A program made the translations under genes and the position numbers. The notes under the pieces were generated by a model. That model did no database searches. It was not told the origin of the DNA and saw only the letters and a program-made list of their open reading frames with translations. Shown here piece by piece: positions 60,841-64,000 of a stretch of 64,000 nucleotides of DNA. Origin of the DNA: Pseudomonadota bacterium (GTDB lineage: Bacteria; Pseudomonadota; Alphaproteobacteria; Caulobacterales; Caulobacteraceae); assembly GCA_023428785.1 (NCBI GenBank), contig JAEYWU010000067.1:1-64000 (forward strand), read 5' to 3'. The first letter of the stretch is position 1; every line of letters begins with the position of its first letter.

Positions 60841-61967
60841 GTCTCAACGCTGGCGGCGGCCTGGGCCGCGAGGCCTTCTTCACGGCCGGTGAAACCCAAG
60901 CCTTCCGTCGTGGTGGCCTTCACGCTGACGCTGTCCAGCGGCAGGGCCAGGATGTCGGCGATGCGTTGACGCATCGCCTGACGATGCGGCTTCACCTTGG
61001 GCCGCTCGCCGATCAGGGTGACATCGACATGGATGATCCGGCCGCCGCGCGCGACCACAAGGCCGGCTGCATGGGCCAGGAATCGGTCCGAGCTCGCGCC
61101 CTTCCATTGCGGATCGCTGGGCGGGAAATGGTCGCCGATATCGCCTTCGCCGATGGCGCCGAGGATGGCGTCGGTCAGGGCGTGCAGCCCGACATCGGCG
61201 TCGGAATGGCCGACCAGCCCGTGAGTATGGGGCACCTCGACGCCGCACAGCCAGACCGAGCCACCGGGACCCAGCCGGTGCACGTCATAGCCCGTGCCGA
61301 CACGGGTCACGGTCTGGCGACCGATCAGGGCCTCGGCCATGGCGAAATCCTCCGGGAAGGTCAGTTTCATCAGGCATGGATCGCCGGGGATCAGACTGAC
61401 CTCGCCGCCGGCCGCCTCGACCACGGCCAGATCGTCGGTGGGAGACTGGTCGCCCGACCAGCCCTCATAGGCCGCCTGAAGCGCGGCGGGTGCAAACGCC
61501 TGGGGTGTCTGGGCCCGCCACAGGCCGCTGCGGTCCACGGTGTGGCTGACACGGCCGTCGTCGGCGGCCTTAAGGGTATCGGCGACGGACAGGGCGGGCG
61601 CGGCCGCAGAAGCGGACGAAACGGCCTCCAGCAACCGTTCAATGACTGCTTTGGACACCAGCGGGCGTGCGGCGTCATGCACCAGAACCGGAAGCGCCGG
61701 ATTGGCCAGGGCTAGGCCCGCGCGGACCGAATCCGCCCGCTCGGCGCCGCCGGAGACCGTCCGCCAGCCCTGAAGGCCTTCCAGCGCCTTGTCGGCGCGC
61801 GCCTCTTCGCCGGTGGGAATGACCACGATTACGGCCTCGGCCCCGGCGTCGAGGAAGGCTTGGACCGACCAGCGCACGACCGGGCGGCCGCCCAGCGGAC
61901 GCCATTGCTTGGGCCCGCCCGAGCGGGTTCCTGACCCGGCGGCGACGACGATGGCGGTGAAGCTCAT
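60831..61967 (-). CDS. ispDF: Bifunctional IspD/IspF (MEP cytidylyltransferase / MECDP synthase)
   Basis: Two non-mevalonate isoprenoid enzymes in one 378-residue chain. Residues 1 to about 215 are IspD (MEP to CDP-ME) with the CTP-binding start [15 protein letters not shown] and HDAARPLV. From about 218 the IspF domain follows ([35 protein letters not shown]), which makes MECDP. Such fusions are common in alphaproteobacteria. IspE acts between the two and is not in the window. Divergent from dusB by 51 bases. Confidence 0.95.
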   Translation of the reverse strand: MSFTAIVVAAGSGTRSGGPKQWRPLGGRPVVRWSVQAFLDAGAEAVIVVIPTGEEARADKALEGLQGWRTVSGGAERADSVRAGLALANPALPVLVHDAARPLVSKAVIERLLEAVSSASAAAPALSVADTLKAADDGRVSHTVDRSGLWRAQTPQAFAPAALQAAYEGWSGDQSPTDDLAVVEAAGGEVSLIPGDPCLMKLTFPEDFAMAEALIGRQTVTRVGTGYDVHRLGPGGSVWLCGVEVPHTHGLVGHSDADVGLHALTDAILGAIGEGDIGDHFPPSDPQWKGASSDRFLAHAAGLVVARGGRIIHVDVTLIGERPKVKPHRQAMRQRIADILALPLDSVSVKATTTEGLGFTGREEGLAAQAAASVETPA

Positions 61968-62018
61968 GACCTCCCCTAGACTGGACGCGGACCGATTGGC
62001 GAGCGAAAAGCCGCCGCC

Positions 62019-63023
62019 ATGACCGCGCCCCTGACAATCGGCGACGTGACGGTGCCCGGACGGGTGCTGACCGCGCCCATGACCGGCATCACCGACCTGC
62101 CATTCCGGCAGACCGCGGCTGAGCTCGGCGCGCCCTATGTCGCGACCGAGATGGTGGCTTCGGCCGAGCTGGCACGGGGCCGGCCCGATGTGGTGCGGCG
62201 CGCCGCCGTCGGCGAGGGGCTGGGTCTGACCGTAATCCAGCTGGTCGGCGCCAGGCCCGACATGATGGCTGAGGGCGCGCGCATGGCCGAGAAGGCCGGC
62301 GCCGACATTATCGATCTGAACTTCGGCTGCCCGGCCAAGGAGGTCACGGGGATCGCGTCGGGCTCGGCCCTTCTGCGTGATCTGGACCGGGCCTGCGCCA
62401 TCCTCGAGGCGGTCGTCGGCGCGACCTCACGGCCGGTGACCCTGAAGACCCGGCTGGGCTGGGACCATTCGAGCCTGAATGCGCCGGTGCTGGCCCGATG
62501 CGCAGAGGAGATCGGGGTCAAGACTGTGACCATCCACGGCCGCACCCGCCAGCAGTTCTATTCAGACGCTGCCGACTGGGACGCGGTGAGGGCCGTGCGT
62601 GAGGCGATCGCCATTCCGCTGGTGGTCAATGGCGACATAGGCGATCCGGACACCGCGAAACGGGCCATGGAGCGGTCGGGCGCCGACGCGGTCATGCTGG
62701 GCCGGGGCGTGCAGGGCCGTCCGTGGATCGCCGGCGCGATCGAGCGGGGCCTGGCGGGGGAGGCTTTCGTCGAGCCCGATCTCGAGGCGCGTCTGGAGAT
62801 CGTCATCCGCCACTTCCGCCGGTCGCTGGCCTTCTATGGCGAGCGCCTGGGGCTGAAGATGTTCCGCAAGCATCTCGGCTGGTACGTCGAGGGCTCGGAC
62901 TATGATCCCGATCCGGCCGTGCGACGCGTCGACAAGGCTCGCCTGTGTCGCCTGGAAGACCCGGCCGAGGTCGAGGCGGAACTCACCGCCCTGTGGAGGC
63001 CGTCGCGTCAGGCGGCTGCCTGA
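62019..63023 (+). CDS. dusB: tRNA-dihydrouridine synthase DusB (NifR3 family)
   Basis: A 334-residue FMN-dependent enzyme that reduces uridines of tRNA D-loops. It has the barrel start [15 protein letters not shown], the catalytic Cys in [23 protein letters not shown] (about 95-120), and [10 protein letters not shown] and NGDIGD later. In most alphaproteobacteria this gene (nifR3) precedes ntrB-ntrC-ntrY-ntrX. Here it is followed after 68 bases by ntrY, not ntrB. The C-terminal helical domain (about 255-330) is complete. Confidence 0.93.
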   Translation: MTAPLTIGDVTVPGRVLTAPMTGITDLPFRQTAAELGAPYVATEMVASAELARGRPDVVRRAAVGEGLGLTVIQLVGARPDMMAEGARMAEKAGADIIDLNFGCPAKEVTGIASGSALLRDLDRACAILEAVVGATSRPVTLKTRLGWDHSSLNAPVLARCAEEIGVKTVTIHGRTRQQFYSDAADWDAVRAVREAIAIPLVVNGDIGDPDTAKRAMERSGADAVMLGRGVQGRPWIAGAIERGLAGEAFVEPDLEARLEIVIRHFRRSLAFYGERLGLKMFRKHLGWYVEGSDYDPDPAVRRVDKARLCRLEDPAEVEAELTALWRPSRQAAA

Positions 63024-63064
63024 CACATTGCGGCAACAACACTGTTGATTTGAAACCACAGTCA

Positions 63065-63097
63065 GGCCATAGCCGAGGGATGCCTTCGGCTATGGCC
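63065..63097. repeat. Perfect 12-base inverted repeat over the ntrY start
   Basis: GGCCATAGCCGA (63065-63076) and TCGGCTATGGCC (63086-63097) flank 9 bases. Both possible ntrY start codons (ATG 63080 and ATG 63092) lie in this element, one in the loop and one in the right arm. It may act as an mRNA hairpin hiding the ribosome site, as an operator, or as a weak terminator of dusB without T-tract. Confidence 0.75.
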
Positions 63098-64000
63098 AAG
63101 ACCGAGCCTGTCGTCAGGCCCTCCGGCTGGGCCGGGCGGGCCCTGGGTTGGTTGACCGATCGCCGCGCGCGATACGTGTTTGGCAGCGTCTATGGGCTGG
63201 CCGCTCTGGTGACCGCCGCAGGTGTCTGGCTCGTGGCCTCGGCCCCGGCCACGGGCGAGGCGGGCGGCATCGTTTCGGCCAGCCGGCCGATCCTGATCGT
63301 TCTTCTGATCAACCTGTTGCTGATCACGGCCCTGGCCGTGGCGGTCACCCTGCGGGTCTGGGCGCTGGTCCGCGAACAGGCGGACGATGCAGGCGCCCGT
63401 CTGCATCTCCGGTTCGTGGTCCTGTTCTCCGTCGTGGCCGTCGTACCGGCGGTTCTGGTCGCCCTGGTGTTCGGCGTGCTGGTGAACCGGGGCGTGGAGG
63501 GCTGGTTCAGCGCCAATGTCCGCTCCGCCGTCGAGAACTCCGCCGAGATCGGCGGCAGCTATGTGCGCGATGTCAGCGAGGAGCTGGAACAGGACCTGGT
63601 GACCATGGCCAGCGAGCTGGCCCGGCCCGAGGTAATGGCCCTGTTTCCGGATCGCCTCCGCTACAGCTCGGCGCTAGCGGGGATAGGTGAGTTCTTCGGT
63701 TATCCGGCCCTCTATGTGCTGGACGGCGAGGGGCAGATCCTGGCGCGCGGCGAGCAGCCGGGAGCCCCAGCCTTCCTGGCCCCGCCCCCGGGAGACCTTT
63801 CGCTGGCGGCAGCGGGTGGTGATGTGCCGCTGGCGGTCACCGAGAACCCGGACGTGATCCGCGCCCTTTATCCGCTCGACGGCTATGGCGACGCCTATCT
63901 CTATGTGCTGCGGCCGCTGCCCGAGGGGATGCTGGCCGGGTTGAACGAGGGCGCGCGCTCGATCCAGGCCTACCGCGAGGCCGAGGAGACGCGCGGACAA
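63092..64000 (+). CDS. ntrY: Sensor histidine kinase NtrY, N-terminal part (runs off the window)
   Basis: The first 303 codons are present, open to the last base. Three or four membrane helices are seen (about 28-48, 64-86 and 106-130), with the NtrY_N signature ARLHLRFVVLFSVVAVVPAV (about 100-120) and GWFSANVRSAVENS (about 135-150). A periplasmic PAS-like or dCache-like region (about 150-285) follows. HAMP, PAS and kinase domains must lie beyond the window. ATG 63080 is an in-frame alternative start. NtrY with NtrX controls nitrogen and redox responses. ntrBC is absent at this position. Confidence 0.88.
   Translation, partial: MAKTEPVVRPSGWAGRALGWLTDRRARYVFGSVYGLAALVTAAGVWLVASAPATGEAGGIVSASRPILIVLLINLLLITALAVAVTLRVWALVREQADDAGARLHLRFVVLFSVVAVVPAVLVALVFGVLVNRGVEGWFSANVRSAVENSAEIGGSYVRDVSEELEQDLVTMASELARPEVMALFPDRLRYSSALAGIGEFFGYPALYVLDGEGQILARGEQPGAPAFLAPPPGDLSLAAAGGDVPLAVTENPDVIRALYPLDGYGDAYLYVLRPLPEGMLAGLNEGARSIQAYREAEETRGQ

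Overview
The window is a continuous stretch of chromosome from a GC-rich alphaproteobacterium of the order Caulobacterales, most likely Brevundimonas or a close relative. The main evidence is a clear SpmX homologue (32790-34184), the stalked-pole lysozyme-like protein known from Caulobacter and its relatives. Supporting signs are the alphaproteobacterial IspDF fusion, tRNA-Trp directly in front of secE-nusG, dusB followed by an NtrY kinase, and a petABC bc1 operon. I see no prophage, transposase, CRISPR array, rRNA operon or origin. Nearly every base belongs to a tightly packed housekeeping gene.

Layout. 76-4627 (+): rlmE, DUF2332, an SRAP peptidase, DUF2855, a crotonase and a tiny ORF. 4635-9997 (-): a guanine-nucleotide operon guaB - MAPEG - rsmB - mtnN - guaA with ATGA/GTGA overlaps. 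10119-14123 (+): a DUF2061 tandem protein and an ArsC-like protein, then a duplicated module made of DUF6249-like membrane proteins, an ECF sigma factor and a small membrane protein. A strong terminator closes it. 14243-18639 (+): a BamB-type outer-membrane assembly operon, der and an LprI-like protein. 18804-24882: a HisKA_2-type kinase, the minus-strand radA-cvpA-purF-SDR operon, and a Yip1 protein. 24886-30684: alr, LOG, two lipoproteins (one an L,D-transpeptidase), HIT, small conserved proteins and lipB. 30794-34184: a solitary FliN-like protein, tRNA-Leu(GAG), mgtE and spmX.

34225-40235: an isovaleryl-CoA dehydrogenase-like enzyme, GNAT, a heptosyltransferase-like protein, a dihydroorotase, and a secreted protein with exactly 20 cysteines in five repeats. 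40414-47505: an MBL hydrolase with a crotonase, then GNAT, DUF1285, NUDIX, CCA-adding enzyme, DUF3052 and a glutamine amidotransferase, with hemF on the other strand. 47746-55351: a dipeptidase, petABC, a DUF1579-like secreted protein, an amine oxidase and a CNNM/CorC-type protein. 55348-64000: an MHYT hybrid kinase, tRNA-Trp-secE-nusG, an NrtR-like regulator, a YfbR-like phosphohydrolase, ispDF, dusB and the 5' part of ntrY, which runs off the window.

The most interesting points are: the duplicated sigma-factor/DUF6249 module; SpmX with its catalytic Asp position occupied by Leu, and a sigma-54-type promoter upstream; the five-repeat, 20-cysteine secreted protein; dusB running straight into ntrY without ntrBC, with a 12-bp inverted repeat over the ntrY start; six convergent gene pairs that share a 4-base stop-stop overlap (CTAG five times, CTAA once); and a solitary FliN-like gene with a near-CtrA box. 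All family assignments come from reading the translated sequence; no database search was run.
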